A stretch of 64,000 nucleotides of DNA from Parachryseolinea silvisoli (GTDB lineage: Bacteria > Bacteroidota > Bacteroidia > Cytophagales > Cyclobacteriaceae): positions 124,001-188,000 of the forward strand of contig NZ_JAIOAO010000007.1 of the NCBI RefSeq assembly GCF_021190955.1, written 5' to 3'. Within the stretch, counting starts at the first letter, position 1. Each line of letters begins with the position of its first letter. Shown here piece after piece: positions 34,200 to 43,500 of this stretch. The position numbers and the translations under genes were made by a program. The notes under the pieces were generated by a model. The model searched no databases and had not been told where the DNA came from. It saw only the letters and a program-made list of their open reading frames with translations.

Positions 34200-34559
34200 A
34201 TGTATACAATTGTCATTAGCCTGATCATCCTGTTCGCCGTACTGTTGGTGCTTGTTGTCCTGGCCCAAAACTCTAAAGGTGGTGGTCTTACAAGCCAATT
34301 CGGCGGTTCTGCCGCGAGCAACATCATCGGCGTAAAGAAGACCGGCGACCTGCTTGAAAAACTAACCTGGACGTTCATTATCGCCATCATGATCCTGGTG
34401 CTGTCTACTAACTACATCGGCGTAAACCGTGGTACAGAAGGCTCCAACAAAATGCTGGACCGTGCAGGTGAGCAAGCTCCCGCGCAAACCACTCCCGACA
34501 TGAACCTCGGTGCCGATAGTGCTGCTGGCGCGCCGGCCACTGAAACACCCGCTCCGTAA
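34200..34559 (+). CDS. secG: Preprotein translocase subunit SecG
   Basis: 119 residues. Two membrane helices (residues ~3-23 and ~58-76) separated by the SecG loop VLVVLAQNSKGGGLTSQFGGSAASNIIGVKKTGDLLEK, which contains the invariant Gln and Gly residues. The C-terminal tail is Ala/Pro/Thr-rich and longer than in proteobacterial forms, common in this phylum. SecG assists SecYE-dependent export. It is the last gene of the miaB to secG run and is followed by a strong terminator. Confidence 0.95.
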   Translation: MYTIVISLIILFAVLLVLVVLAQNSKGGGLTSQFGGSAASNIIGVKKTGDLLEKLTWTFIIAIMILVLSTNYIGVNRGTEGSNKMLDRAGEQAPAQTTPDMNLGADSAAGAPATETPAP

Positions 34560-34588
34560 AAAGTTAACGACTTAAGAAATAGAAAAAG

Positions 34589-34615
34589 ACCATCTCAGCA
34601 ACGAGATGGTTTTTT
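34589..34615 (+). terminator. Terminator after secG
   Basis: 8-base arms ACCATCTC (34589-34596) and GAGATGGT (34603-34610), preceded by an A-run and followed by five T. Confidence 0.85.
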
Positions 34616-34700
34616 GTTTGGAGCCCTCCCGACTTTTGGGAGGGCCTCTTTCGTTTGTCCAAAATTTACAGCATCTTCGCGACCAAACATCGCCATTTGC

Positions 34701-35552
34701 ATGAGTCAGACAACAGACATCGATAAACTTCGCCAGTTAAGCTCCCAGGTCCGCAGAGACATCGTTCGCATGGTACACGCCTGCCAATCAGGCCACCCGG
34801 GCGGTTCGCTGGGCTGTACGGACTTTTTTGTAGCCTTGTATTTCAAGATCATGAAACACGACCCCAAGTTCAACATGAACGGCAAGGGTGAAGACATATT
34901 CTTTCTTTCCAACGGCCACATTTCGCCGGTGTTTTATTCTACGCTGGCGCACGCTGGCTACTTTGATAAAAAAGAGCTCGCTACATTCCGTATGCTGAAC
35001 TCTCGTTTGCAAGGTCACCCCGCCACACACGAGCATCTGCCGGGCATTCGTATAGCTTCCGGCTCGCTGGGGCAAGGCCTTTCGGTAGCCAATGGCGCGG
35101 CACAAGCCAAGAAACTGAACAACGACGACCGCTTTGTATACGTCCTCATGGGCGACGGTGAGCTTCAGGAAGGTCAAGTCTGGGAAGCTGCCATGTACGC
35201 CGGTGCAAACAAGGTAGATAACCTCATTGCAACCGTCGATTACAACGGCCAGCAGATTGACGGCCCCGTAGATAAGATCTTGTCATTGCTTAACCTGCGT
35301 GCCAAGTGGGAATCCTTCGGATGGATCGTGCAAGAGTTTAATGGCAATAACATGGACGAGGTCGTAGCCGGCCTGGAGAACGCCCAGAAACTTGCCAAAG
35401 GCGGCAAACCCGTCATGAACCTTATGAAAACTGAAATGGGCCACGGCGTAGATTACATGGTCGGCTCGCACAAGTGGCACGGTGTTGCCCCCAACGACGA
35501 AGAGCTGAAGAAGGCGCTTGCACAGTTGGAAGAAACACTGGGCGATTACTAA
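34701..35552 (+). CDS. Transketolase, N-terminal (thiamine diphosphate-binding) subunit
   Basis: 283 residues equal to the first half of transketolase: RRDIVRMVHACQSGHPGGSLGCTDFFVALYF, SNGHISPVFYSTLAHAGYF, GSLGQGLSVANGAAQA, and the thiamine-binding GDGELQEGQVWEAAMYAGANKVDNLIATVDYNGQQIDG. Split transketolases are common in archaea and Bacteroidota, and the C-terminal half is usually the next gene. Here a terminator and an opposite-strand lipoprotein follow instead, so the partner must be elsewhere. The ATG at 34701 fits the family start. Catalyses two-carbon transfer in the pentose phosphate pathway when paired. Confidence 0.92.
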   Translation: MSQTTDIDKLRQLSSQVRRDIVRMVHACQSGHPGGSLGCTDFFVALYFKIMKHDPKFNMNGKGEDIFFLSNGHISPVFYSTLAHAGYFDKKELATFRMLNSRLQGHPATHEHLPGIRIASGSLGQGLSVANGAAQAKKLNNDDRFVYVLMGDGELQEGQVWEAAMYAGANKVDNLIATVDYNGQQIDGPVDKILSLLNLRAKWESFGWIVQEFNGNNMDEVVAGLENAQKLAKGGKPVMNLMKTEMGHGVDYMVGSHKWHGVAPNDEELKKALAQLEETLGDY

Positions 35553-35577
35553 GCATTAAAACATCTTATCATAAAAG

Positions 35578-35607
35578 AAGCCTGGCTGTCAATCGACGGC
35601 CAGGCTT
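35578..35607. terminator. Bidirectional terminator between transketolase and lipoprotein genes
   Basis: 9-base arms AAGCCTGGC (35578-35586) and GCCAGGCTT (35599-35607) with T-runs on both strands, between convergent genes. Confidence 0.85.
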
Positions 35608-35628
35608 TTTGTTTGTATCCGCGCAGTG

Positions 35629-36912
35629 TTATTGCGTAACGTGCTCTATCGACTGAGTCAAAATCTCCGTCCAGGTCAACGATGTATTATTCACCAAGGC
35701 AGGCTCTACCGCTACATCGAAATAGCTTGTGTAATCCGGATATTCACGTAACTCGGTGGTGAAGCTTTTTGCGTTGTCCACGAGTTCGGCGAATGATCGC
35801 TTCATGTTGCCTGAACTCAGTGTCACGGTAGCGGGTATTACCGGAACATTCACCTCCTGTTCACCGGTTGGCCCGTGCACCCTCCAATCCGATTGATTGC
35901 CGTCCATAGTAGCAATTACCTGCAGTCTCACCGCATCCGCAGTACCGGTAGTCTCCCAGTTAAATTTATTGTCGTTCTGAGCGTAGGTAAACGTTGCATC
36001 TATATACTTCATGGTTGTCGCCATTTCGCTACCTTTGTACCAATAGACGTCAGCAACATTGCCAGTACGCGCCGTTAGCGTTGTACTGTAGGAAGTAAAG
36101 AGTTCGGGAATGACAGGAATGGTTACAAATTGCTCTGGGTTTGCCAAAGACCGTTGCCGGGTCGTAGTATAATAGCGAAAATCGCCGTCGCTGTTGGTAC
36201 CCGTAATTTGCCACCCTGCAATTTCTGCGTCGCCAGGCCAAGCAAAGTCTTTTTCGTCAGAAGACTCAAATTCACTCATCTGAACGGTATACGGCGTATT
36301 CTGTTCGAAGTCGCCGTATAGATACTGAAAAGGCGCACTATTCTTAGCGATCAGCACCTTTGACGTTTGGGACCACGTCGTAAAGCCAATTTTTGCCCCT
36401 GTATCGGTGCTTTCAAATAGCTCCGGGTAGGTAGACGGTACTCTCGGTCCTGAGTTGGTGATAGAAAGTCTGTCACCCTGATAGCCCTCAAGGGTTAGAG
36501 TCACTTTGTTAACAACTCCTCCTGTGCCGGTAGTGGCAAAGCCGTATTCTCCAAAAGGCACCTGGACATAGGTATCCACGCTGGTATACTTAGCCGTATA
36601 GTTACGGATTACCGTCAGGGTCACAGTTTCCTCGGCGAAGCCTTCGGCAGCCTCAAACGTGTGGGATTCGTTGTTCTTCAGCTCGGCTGCTTCGAGCACA
36701 TCGCCTTGCTTATTCGATAGGATCATCCAGGCGCTGAAGCCAGATGGAATTACATTTCCGGTAATGGTAAATACCAGCTTCTTCCTTTCGGAAGTTTCCG
36801 GCTCTTCGTGAACTTCCGGATCGTTGTCCGTTGTCACATCCGCGTCGTCGTCGCTACACGCCCAGGCCATCATTGCCAATAGCACAACCAGGGGCCAACA
36901 TTTCATTTTCAT
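35629..36912 (-). CDS. Predicted surface lipoprotein, beta-sandwich rich, unknown
   Basis: 427 residues. Lipobox MAWAC followed at once by SDDDADVTTDNDPEVHEEPE, a strongly acidic stretch fitting the Bacteroidota surface-lipoprotein signal. The rest is beta-rich with Thr-rich strands (KKLVFTITGNVIPSGFSAWMILSNKQGDVLEAAELKNNESHTFEAAEG) suggestive of several immunoglobulin-like domains, but no conserved family motif that I recognise. It is unrelated in sequence to the array at 7-18 kb. It has its own transcription unit between terminators. Function unknown. Confidence 0.75.
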   Translation of the reverse strand: MKMKCWPLVVLLAMMAWACSDDDADVTTDNDPEVHEEPETSERKKLVFTITGNVIPSGFSAWMILSNKQGDVLEAAELKNNESHTFEAAEGFAEETVTLTVIRNYTAKYTSVDTYVQVPFGEYGFATTGTGGVVNKVTLTLEGYQGDRLSITNSGPRVPSTYPELFESTDTGAKIGFTTWSQTSKVLIAKNSAPFQYLYGDFEQNTPYTVQMSEFESSDEKDFAWPGDAEIAGWQITGTNSDGDFRYYTTTRQRSLANPEQFVTIPVIPELFTSYSTTLTARTGNVADVYWYKGSEMATTMKYIDATFTYAQNDNKFNWETTGTADAVRLQVIATMDGNQSDWRVHGPTGEQEVNVPVIPATVTLSSGNMKRSFAELVDNAKSFTTELREYPDYTSYFDVAVEPALVNNTSLTWTEILTQSIEHVTQ

Positions 36913-37023
36913 AGATACTTAAAATTAATAGTTACATAGGTAAATATACACGCTTCGTACACTCGTCCTTCATGTACTATGGGTGACGGGCAACGTCTGC
37001 CATGTATGTTTCAGTCGCCAAAT

Positions 37024-37055
37024 AAAAAGACCGTCCTTGCAGGGGCGGCCTTTTT
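37024..37055. terminator. Terminator-like hairpin
   Basis: A-run and T-run flanked stem (37024-37036 against 37043-37055) with one mismatch and one G-U pair. It can act in either direction. Confidence 0.6.
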
Positions 37056-37196
37056 ATGTTATCAGAGGCTGAAATAGAGTGTGGCGATGTGCACACTCGA
37101 TTATAGACAGGTAATAATTTCGCATTGCCGACAGGATTCCTACCGGGAATATATAATCTTATACTCCGGTTAATATTTATACTGATACTAAACAAT

Positions 37197-37224
37197 AAGG
37201 CCGCCCCATACCGGGAACGGCCTT
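37197..37224 (-). terminator. Hairpin after the OPT transporter gene
   Basis: 7-base arms AAGGCCG/CGGCCTT (37197-37203 and 37218-37224), 36 bases beyond the stop of the OPT gene, then ATTGTTTAG on the minus strand. Confidence 0.55.
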
Positions 37225-37259
37225 GTACTTTTATACTATCGTATCACCGGCCGAAGTAC

Positions 37260-39308
37260 TTACTTCTGCTTCGCCAGCCGATACAACATAAACATCATCG
37301 CAGCAAAGAACGCCACCCCAAGCAGTTGATACACATCCGTACCGATACTGGCCACCAGGTGGTGCTCCACATTCATCGAGTCCATAAGCGTCGGCAGGAA
37401 TACGGCCAGGATGGCGACGAGCACGCCCGTCAGAGCACCGCCGGCAATCAGGCCCGTAGCAAACAAGCTTCCGCGACTCAATTCGTCTTCTTCCTTCTGC
37501 TCGCCCTTGCGCGCTGCATTCCAATCGATATATCCCTTGAGCGCACCACCGGCAAAAATGGGCAACGTAGTAGATAGTGGCAGGTACAGCCCAATGGCAA
37601 ACGCCAATGCCTTGATACCGCACAGCTCCATGGTAACGGCGATAAACACTCCGACCATCACAAACTGCCAGTCCAGGTTATACGACAGGATACCCTTGGC
37701 CAGCGTAGCCATGAGTGTAGATTGCGGGGCCGGATACTTGTCGCTTCCAATAGCATGCTGCAGGCCTTGCGCGATCATCTCAGGTGTAGGCGTATCCAGA
37801 ATCTGCACGACCACACCAATGGCAACCGACGAAACAATGGCACCGATAAACAATGCCAACTGCTGGTAGCGTGGTGTAGCCCCCACAATATAACCAGTCT
37901 TGAGATCTTGCGAAGTTCCACCCGCGTTGGAAGCGGCGATACAGATCATACCTCCTACTACCAGGGCCAGTGGCTCATAAAACTTACCGGACCAGCCCAC
38001 ACTGGTAAAGATCAAACACGTGCCCATCAGCGTCGCGATGGTCATACCCGAAATAGGATTGTTACTCGTGCCCACCAGCCCCACAATACGGCTAGATACC
38101 GTCACAAAGAAGAAACCGAAGACGACGATCAGGATGCCGATAATGAGCTTTTGCAGAATATTGTCGCCGGGAATGATGTTATCAGGAAGCAGGGCCGTCA
38201 GCAATACCAGGGCTATGCTACCGATGATGACGACCTTAAAGGTAAGGTCTCGTTCCGTACGCACCACGTTGGTCTGAGCGCCAGCGTCGCTGCGCATGGA
38301 AGCAATGCTTTCGCGGAAGGAAGAAACGATCGTCGGAATGGTCTTGAGCAGGGTAATAAAACCACCGGCTGCCACAGCACCCGCACCGATCTGGCGAATG
38401 TACGCCCGGTAGATAGCATCGGCATAGCTGCCAAAGGTGTGCGCACCCGCATCCCAGGCACCCGGTCCACCCGACGTGTTGATGTCGGCCAGGTAGCCCA
38501 GTTTTACCAACTGGAGGGCTATGGTATCAGGCGACACCAGCGTAGTCAACAGCGGCGTCAGCGCCCACCAGGCCAGCACCGAGCCAGCCACTAATATGCC
38601 GGAGATGCGCGGACCGATGATATAGCCCACACCCAGGTACTCCGGTGTGATCTCTCCGCGGGTCGCTGCCGATGGCCAGTATTTATTGGCCTGCGACGTG
38701 ACAAACGACGGCACTTCCGCAATGACGTGAAGTACTTTTTGCAGCAAGGCGTAGACTGTGGCCACGCCCATGCCGATAAAAGCGGTCTGTGCAAACACCC
38801 CACCCTTTTCGCCGGCCTGCAGCACGGATGCGCAGGCAGTGCCTTCCGGGTATGGCAGCACACCATGTTCTTTTACAATCAGTGAACGGCGCAACGGCAC
38901 CATCATGAGTGTACCCAGCATACCACCAAAGGCGGCCAGGATCAGGATTGTCAGGTAATTGAAATAGTGCTCGCCAATACTCTCGCCACTGGCGTCGGGC
39001 GACAAGAACAAGAAGCCTGGCAGTGTAAACACCACACCCGCCGCGATCGACTCGCCGGCCGAACCCGTGGTCTGAATGATGTTATTTTCGAGAATGGTGG
39101 TCTTGAGAAATTTACGTCCCAGTGTAATAGCAATAACAGCAATGGGGATCGAGGCCGTCACCGTGAGTCCCGCTTTCAACGCCAGGTATACTGTCGACGC
39201 GCCGAACAAAATGCCGAACAGCGAGCCGACCAATACGGACTTCACCGTAAACTCCGCCATCGTGATCTCCGGCGGCACATACGGCTTAAACGTTTTATTT
39301 ACATCCAT
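37260..39308 (-). CDS. OPT-family oligopeptide transporter
   Basis: 682 residues, about 15-16 membrane helices. Starts with KPYVPPEITMAEFTVKSVLVGSLFGILFGASTVYLALKAGLTVTASIPIAV, a signature of the bacterial OPT branch, and contains SAGESIAAGVVFTLPGFLF, LPYPEGTACASVLQAGEKGG and SNAGGTSQDLKTGYIVGATPRYQQ. OPT proteins import peptides or metal chelates by proton coupling; the bacterial YPEG-type mostly take oligopeptides. It lies 28 bases after the POT transporter, so the two form a peptide-uptake operon. Exact substrates are unknown. Confidence 0.93.
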   Translation of the reverse strand: MDVNKTFKPYVPPEITMAEFTVKSVLVGSLFGILFGASTVYLALKAGLTVTASIPIAVIAITLGRKFLKTTILENNIIQTTGSAGESIAAGVVFTLPGFLFLSPDASGESIGEHYFNYLTILILAAFGGMLGTLMMVPLRRSLIVKEHGVLPYPEGTACASVLQAGEKGGVFAQTAFIGMGVATVYALLQKVLHVIAEVPSFVTSQANKYWPSAATRGEITPEYLGVGYIIGPRISGILVAGSVLAWWALTPLLTTLVSPDTIALQLVKLGYLADINTSGGPGAWDAGAHTFGSYADAIYRAYIRQIGAGAVAAGGFITLLKTIPTIVSSFRESIASMRSDAGAQTNVVRTERDLTFKVVIIGSIALVLLTALLPDNIIPGDNILQKLIIGILIVVFGFFFVTVSSRIVGLVGTSNNPISGMTIATLMGTCLIFTSVGWSGKFYEPLALVVGGMICIAASNAGGTSQDLKTGYIVGATPRYQQLALFIGAIVSSVAIGVVVQILDTPTPEMIAQGLQHAIGSDKYPAPQSTLMATLAKGILSYNLDWQFVMVGVFIAVTMELCGIKALAFAIGLYLPLSTTLPIFAGGALKGYIDWNAARKGEQKEEDELSRGSLFATGLIAGGALTGVLVAILAVFLPTLMDSMNVEHHLVASIGTDVYQLLGVAFFAAMMFMLYRLAKQK

Positions 39309-39336
39309 AGGGTAGGTATAATGAGTTACACAGTCA

Positions 39337-40836
39337 TTAGCGGATGTTGCCCATCAGCTTGCGAATAGGCTTGGCAAACACCAGCACGATCACACCGGCC
39401 ACAAACATGATCTTCACGATCAGCGCGAACAAGTCGATCATCAGCGAAGGATTTTTTGCGAGCACGTCTTCGCTAAACTCGCCGGCATACAACCCGGCAA
39501 ACAAGTTGCCCAGGGCCAACGCCATAAAAAACACGCCCATCATTTGCCCCACCAACCGCTTGGGAGCCAGCTTGGTCACACCGCTCAGGCCAATGGGGTA
39601 TAAACAGATCTCCCCGAAGGTATGCAGCATGTAGGTTATTACCAGCCACGAAATGCCAGGTTTGTTACCGTTCATAACAATCTCGGCGGCGCCCATCATG
39701 ACCAGGTAGCCCAGGCCCATCCAGAATAAACCCAATGCCAATTTCACGGGCGTGATCGGATTCAGTTTATGCTTGGCCAACGTTGACCACAACCAGGTAA
39801 AGACCGGTACAAACAAGATGACAAAGATGGGTGGCGCAGACTGCAACCAACTGGCCGGCATGTTAAAGCTGCCAAAGAGCCGGTCCGTATAGCGGTCTGC
39901 AAACAGGTTGAGGGAAGAGCCCTGTCCTTCATAGCCAGCGTAGAATGCCGTCGTCACGACAAAGAATATAAAAATGGCCAGCACTTTCTTCTTTTCGTCG
40001 GCACTGAGCTTTTCAAAGATAAACACATAGATAAAGTATAACAGCACGCTGATCAGCAGCACCACGCCGGAGCCTTGTGCGAAAGCCACCGGATTGATGG
40101 TAATCGCGCGGGTCCACAGTAATACCACCAGCGCTACGAGGCCCAAACCAATGATCCACAAAGCATAGCGGATGTTTCTCTCCTGGGCCTTTTGCTGTAC
40201 AGGGTCCGCATGGCGTGCTGGCTCCAGGCCAACCGTACCGAGGTAGTTTTCCGTCAATTTATATTGAATGACGCCCAGTATCATTCCGACGCCCGCGGCA
40301 GCAAAACCATAGTGCCAATTGACATTTTGCCCCAGGTAGCCGACGATGATCGGCGAAACCAGCGCACCCGAGTTAATACCCATGAAAAATATAGAGAATC
40401 CTGCATCACGTCGCACCTGATCTTCCGGCGGGTAGATCTCGCCTACCATGCTGCTGATATTGGGCTTCAGCAGCCCCGTACCGATCACGATAAAGAGCAG
40501 GCCTACAAAGAATGTCTCTTGCGAAGGAAAAGCCAGGCAAAAGTGGCCCAGAGCGATGATACACCCTCCATAAAAGATCGATTTGCGCAATCCGAAGAAT
40601 TTGTCCGCCAGCCAGCCGCCTGGCAGTGCCAACAGGTACACAAACATGGTGTAAAGGCCGTAAATGGCGCCGCCTGTTTTATCATCCAGGCCCATACCGC
40701 CCTTTTCGACAGAGGCAACCATGAAGAGTAAGAGCAGTGCGCGCATGCCATAGTAGCTGAATCGCTCCCACATTTCGGTAAAAAACAGCGTCGCAAGACC
40801 ACGGGGGTGGCCAAAAAAAGTTTTGTCTGTACTCAT
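39337..40836 (-). CDS. POT-family proton-dependent oligopeptide transporter
   Basis: 499 residues with about 14 helices. The PTR2/POT signatures are clear: HPRGLATLFFTEMWERFSYYGMRALLLLFM (with the ExxERFxYYG proton-coupling motif) and FSIFFMGINSGALVSPIIVGYLGQNVNWHYGFAAAGVGM. Members take up di- and tripeptides with protons. It is first in a two-gene operon with the OPT transporter. Bases upstream of its ATG contain no clear TAnnTTTG. Di/tripeptide uptake is assigned from the family, not shown here. Confidence 0.94.
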   Translation of the reverse strand: MSTDKTFFGHPRGLATLFFTEMWERFSYYGMRALLLLFMVASVEKGGMGLDDKTGGAIYGLYTMFVYLLALPGGWLADKFFGLRKSIFYGGCIIALGHFCLAFPSQETFFVGLLFIVIGTGLLKPNISSMVGEIYPPEDQVRRDAGFSIFFMGINSGALVSPIIVGYLGQNVNWHYGFAAAGVGMILGVIQYKLTENYLGTVGLEPARHADPVQQKAQERNIRYALWIIGLGLVALVVLLWTRAITINPVAFAQGSGVVLLISVLLYFIYVFIFEKLSADEKKKVLAIFIFFVVTTAFYAGYEGQGSSLNLFADRYTDRLFGSFNMPASWLQSAPPIFVILFVPVFTWLWSTLAKHKLNPITPVKLALGLFWMGLGYLVMMGAAEIVMNGNKPGISWLVITYMLHTFGEICLYPIGLSGVTKLAPKRLVGQMMGVFFMALALGNLFAGLYAGEFSEDVLAKNPSLMIDLFALIVKIMFVAGVIVLVFAKPIRKLMGNIR

Positions 40837-40972
40837 GAAAACAGATGATCAGCTTAGGTATAGGTCTTCCGGCAAAATGTTATTCCAAAAACGCCCGAAA
40901 GTAGGGCGAGAATTTGGTTTTCGCAAATGGCCATTCCGGGCGCAAAGGAAACAAAAAATTCATTGCAAACGA

Positions 40973-41001
40973 TTGAAACACTATCAAAATACCTAACTTT
41001 G
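40973..41001 (+). promoter_or_regulatory. Promoter of pckA
   Basis: TTG (40973-40975), 18-base spacer, TAACTTTG (40994-41001); 23 bases before the pckA ATG. One of the best consensus matches in the window. Confidence 0.75.
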
Positions 41002-41024
41002 TCTAACTCATTAACCCAACAAAC

Positions 41025-42638
41025 ATGTTAGAATCCGGAACTAAGTCCCGATCCGTCGGGACGGACAGCTTTGGTATTCCCAAAGGAAAAGCGCATTGGA
41101 ATGTATCGCCCGGTGCGCTGGCGGAGCAAGCGCTCAAGCTGGGACAAGCGAAGAAGACGACAAGTGGCGCGCTGGCAATCGACACGGGTGAGTTCACCGG
41201 GCGGTCTCCAAAAGACAAGTTCACGGTCAAAGACGCTTTGACGCAGGACGCCGTGTGGTGGAACCAGTTCAACATCCCCTTTTCTCCCGACAAGTTTGCC
41301 CAACTGCATCAAAAGATGCTGCAGTATCTGGAAGGCAAGGAGTTCTACGTGCGTGACGTATACGCCTGCGCCGACCCACGCTATCGCCTGCGCGTGCGCG
41401 TGGTCAACGAGTACGCCTGGTCGAACCTGTTTGTATACAACATGTTCATCCGCCCGACGGAACAAGAGCTCGGCAACTTTGAGCCCGAGTGGCTGGTGCT
41501 GAACGCGCCAGGTTTCCACGCCGATCCGGCTGTAGACGGCACCCGCCAGCATAACTTCTCGATCATCGACTTCAGCCGCAAGGTGATCCTGATCGGCGGC
41601 AGTGGGTATACCGGTGAGATCAAGAAAGGCATCTTTACCGTGCTCAATTTCATTTTGCCCCACCAGCAGAATGTGCTCGCCATGCACTGCTCGGCCAACG
41701 TCGGCGCGGCTGGCGACACGGCCATCTTCTTCGGCCTTTCCGGCACGGGTAAGACAACCCTGTCGGCCGATCCCAATCGCAAGCTCATCGGCGACGACGA
41801 GCACGGCTGGACACCCGACAACGTCATCTTCAACTTCGAAGGCGGCTGCTACGCCAAGACCATCGACCTGACGGAAGAAAAAGAGCCTGACATCTACCGG
41901 GCTATACGCCCCGGCGCCCTCCTCGAAAACGTAGGCTATAAAACGGGCACGGACGAGGTTGACTTCGCCGATGGCACACGCACCGAAAATACCCGCGTGA
42001 GCTACCCGATCGACTACATCTGTAACACGGTGCAACCGTCGTTGAGCAAGAACCCGAAAAATATCTTCTTCCTGACGTGCGATGCCTACGGCGTATTACC
42101 GCCCATCGCGCGGCTCACGCCGGGGCAAGCGGCCTTCCACTTCATCTCCGGCTATACTGCCAAGGTAGCGGGCACGGAAGCCGATGTGACCGAGCCGACC
42201 ATGACCTTCTCGGCCTGCTTCGGTGCGCCGTTCATGCCGCTGCACCCGGCCAAATATGCCACCATGCTCAGCAACAAAATGCAGGAAGCGGGCGTGCGTG
42301 TATGGATGGTCAACACCGGCTGGACAGGTGGCCCCTATGGCACCGGCACACGCATGAGCTTAAAATATACCCGCGCACTGATTACCGCCGCGCTGGAAGG
42401 CAAGCTCGACAACGTCGAATACGAAAACCACGAAATCTTTGGGTTGGCCGTACCCCTCGCCTGTCCTGGTGTGCCTGACGGCCTGCTCAACCCGCGCGAC
42501 ACGTGGGATGATAAAGATGCCTACGACCACAAGGCGCAGTACCTGGCAGAGGCGTTCCTCAAGAACTTTGAGAAATTCGCCGCCTTGGCCAATGCCGAAA
42601 TACTCGCCGGAGCCCCAAAACTTAAGGCTGACGCCTGA
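41025..42638 (+). CDS. pckA: Phosphoenolpyruvate carboxykinase (ATP)
   Basis: 537 residues, full length. Converts oxaloacetate and ATP to phosphoenolpyruvate and CO2 in gluconeogenesis. Visible hallmarks: FTGRSPKDKFTV, HCSANVG, the kinase-1a P-loop FFGLSGTGKTTLSADPNRKLIGDDEHGW, and the metal and substrate segment FEGGCYAKTIDL. GYTAKVAGTE and NTGWTGGPYGTGTRMSLKYTRALI near the C-terminus are also standard for the ATP-type enzyme. It is a single gene with a good promoter and terminator. No GTP-type features. Confidence 0.97.
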   Translation: MLESGTKSRSVGTDSFGIPKGKAHWNVSPGALAEQALKLGQAKKTTSGALAIDTGEFTGRSPKDKFTVKDALTQDAVWWNQFNIPFSPDKFAQLHQKMLQYLEGKEFYVRDVYACADPRYRLRVRVVNEYAWSNLFVYNMFIRPTEQELGNFEPEWLVLNAPGFHADPAVDGTRQHNFSIIDFSRKVILIGGSGYTGEIKKGIFTVLNFILPHQQNVLAMHCSANVGAAGDTAIFFGLSGTGKTTLSADPNRKLIGDDEHGWTPDNVIFNFEGGCYAKTIDLTEEKEPDIYRAIRPGALLENVGYKTGTDEVDFADGTRTENTRVSYPIDYICNTVQPSLSKNPKNIFFLTCDAYGVLPPIARLTPGQAAFHFISGYTAKVAGTEADVTEPTMTFSACFGAPFMPLHPAKYATMLSNKMQEAGVRVWMVNTGWTGGPYGTGTRMSLKYTRALITAALEGKLDNVEYENHEIFGLAVPLACPGVPDGLLNPRDTWDDKDAYDHKAQYLAEAFLKNFEKFAALANAEILAGAPKLKADA

Positions 42639-42676
42639 TAACACTGTTGTTGGCTGTGATTAGAAGGGATTGATTG

Positions 42677-42710
42677 ATGCCGCCCTACTGTCTGGGGTGG
42701 CATTTTTTTT
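42677..42710 (+). terminator. Terminator after pckA
   Basis: 9-base stem with one G-U pair (42677-42685 against 42695-42703) followed by a run of eight T. Confidence 0.85.
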
Positions 42711-42820
42711 CCAATAAAAAGCAAAATTAACCGTTCACGGGAAACACGATGGCTTCTTGCTTTTGCGTTAGTAACATGCTTATTAAACGTACTTATAACA
42801 ATAAAAAAACCATCGCGAGT

Positions 42821-43300
42821 ATGAAGTCAACATTTTTAACGGGGATCTTTTTCCTGACCCTGGCTTCCGCCCCACTGTTTGCACAAGATGCGCAGAGCGC
42901 GGCTGCCGTAACCGATGAAGAGCTGAAGAAGTATGCAGTGGCCATGGACTCGATCAACGAGATGCAGACTGAGCTGTCGGGCGAAATCAAGACCATGGTG
43001 AAGGACAACCAGGCCATGCCCGTGGCACGATACAATGAGCTGTATAAGATCATTGGCGACGAGACTAAACTCCTGGAGGCGCAAGCAACAACGGATGAGA
43101 TCCGTTTTGTAAAAGAAGTGGTTGCCCGTCGCGAACAAGGCACTGCCAAGATCAAGGAAACGTACCAACTGCTGGCCAAGGACTACGTGGGAGTGGCTTC
43201 TTTTAACAAAGTGAAGAAAGCCCTTACAACGGACGAAGCCCTGAAGACAAAATACCAGTCCATGATGGATGAGCTGGGAAAAGACAACACAGTTAACTAA
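42821..43300 (+). CDS. Small exported DUF4168-type protein
   Basis: 159 residues with a signal peptide ending APLFAQ. The mature part is all-helical and resembles DUF4168: VTDEELKKYAVAMDSINEMQTELSGEIKTMVKDNQAM, LYKIIGDETKLLEAQATTDEIRFVKEV, and a final YVGVASFNKVKKALTTDEALKTKYQSMMDEL. The function of the family is unknown; members are secreted or periplasmic. The ATG at 42821 begins the signal peptide and the frame upstream of it is spurious. Single gene between two terminators. Confidence 0.78.
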   Translation: MKSTFLTGIFFLTLASAPLFAQDAQSAAAVTDEELKKYAVAMDSINEMQTELSGEIKTMVKDNQAMPVARYNELYKIIGDETKLLEAQATTDEIRFVKEVVARREQGTAKIKETYQLLAKDYVGVASFNKVKKALTTDEALKTKYQSMMDELGKDNTVN

Positions 43301-43332
43301 CGGCCTGACGTCCAGGTGCCGCGAACCGGCGT

Positions 43333-43363
43333 AAAAGAGGCTGCTCTCCGGGCGGCCTCTTTT
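43333..43363 (+). terminator. Terminator after the DUF4168-type gene
   Basis: 9-base arms AAAAGAGGC (43333-43341) and GCCTCTTTT (43355-43363), then GTTTTG. Confidence 0.85.
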
Positions 43364-43483
43364 GTTTTGTGCACTTTTAGTTTCGGAAACGAATGTGGCT
43401 GTCTGTAATGCCGAAAATATTACACCGGTAAAATCCCCTTCGAAGCTTAACTTTTGGATAAAGTGCTAAATTGCTAAAAGTCA

Positions 43484-43491
43484 TATCTTTG
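43484..43491 (+). promoter_or_regulatory. -7 promoter element of the M15/GH1/lactonase operon
   Basis: TATCTTTG, only 9 bases before the ATG at 43501. If it is used, the second ATG at 43516 may be the real start. No -33 TTG at the usual spacing. Confidence 0.45.
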
Positions 43492-43500
43492 TGCCCTTGT

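Larger units (their letters stand above)
36913..37259. other. Intergenic region with two terminator hairpins
   Basis: 347 bases holding the hairpins at 37024-37055 and 37197-37224. Nothing else recognised; the promoter of the lipoprotein should be at its left end. Confidence 0.6.
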
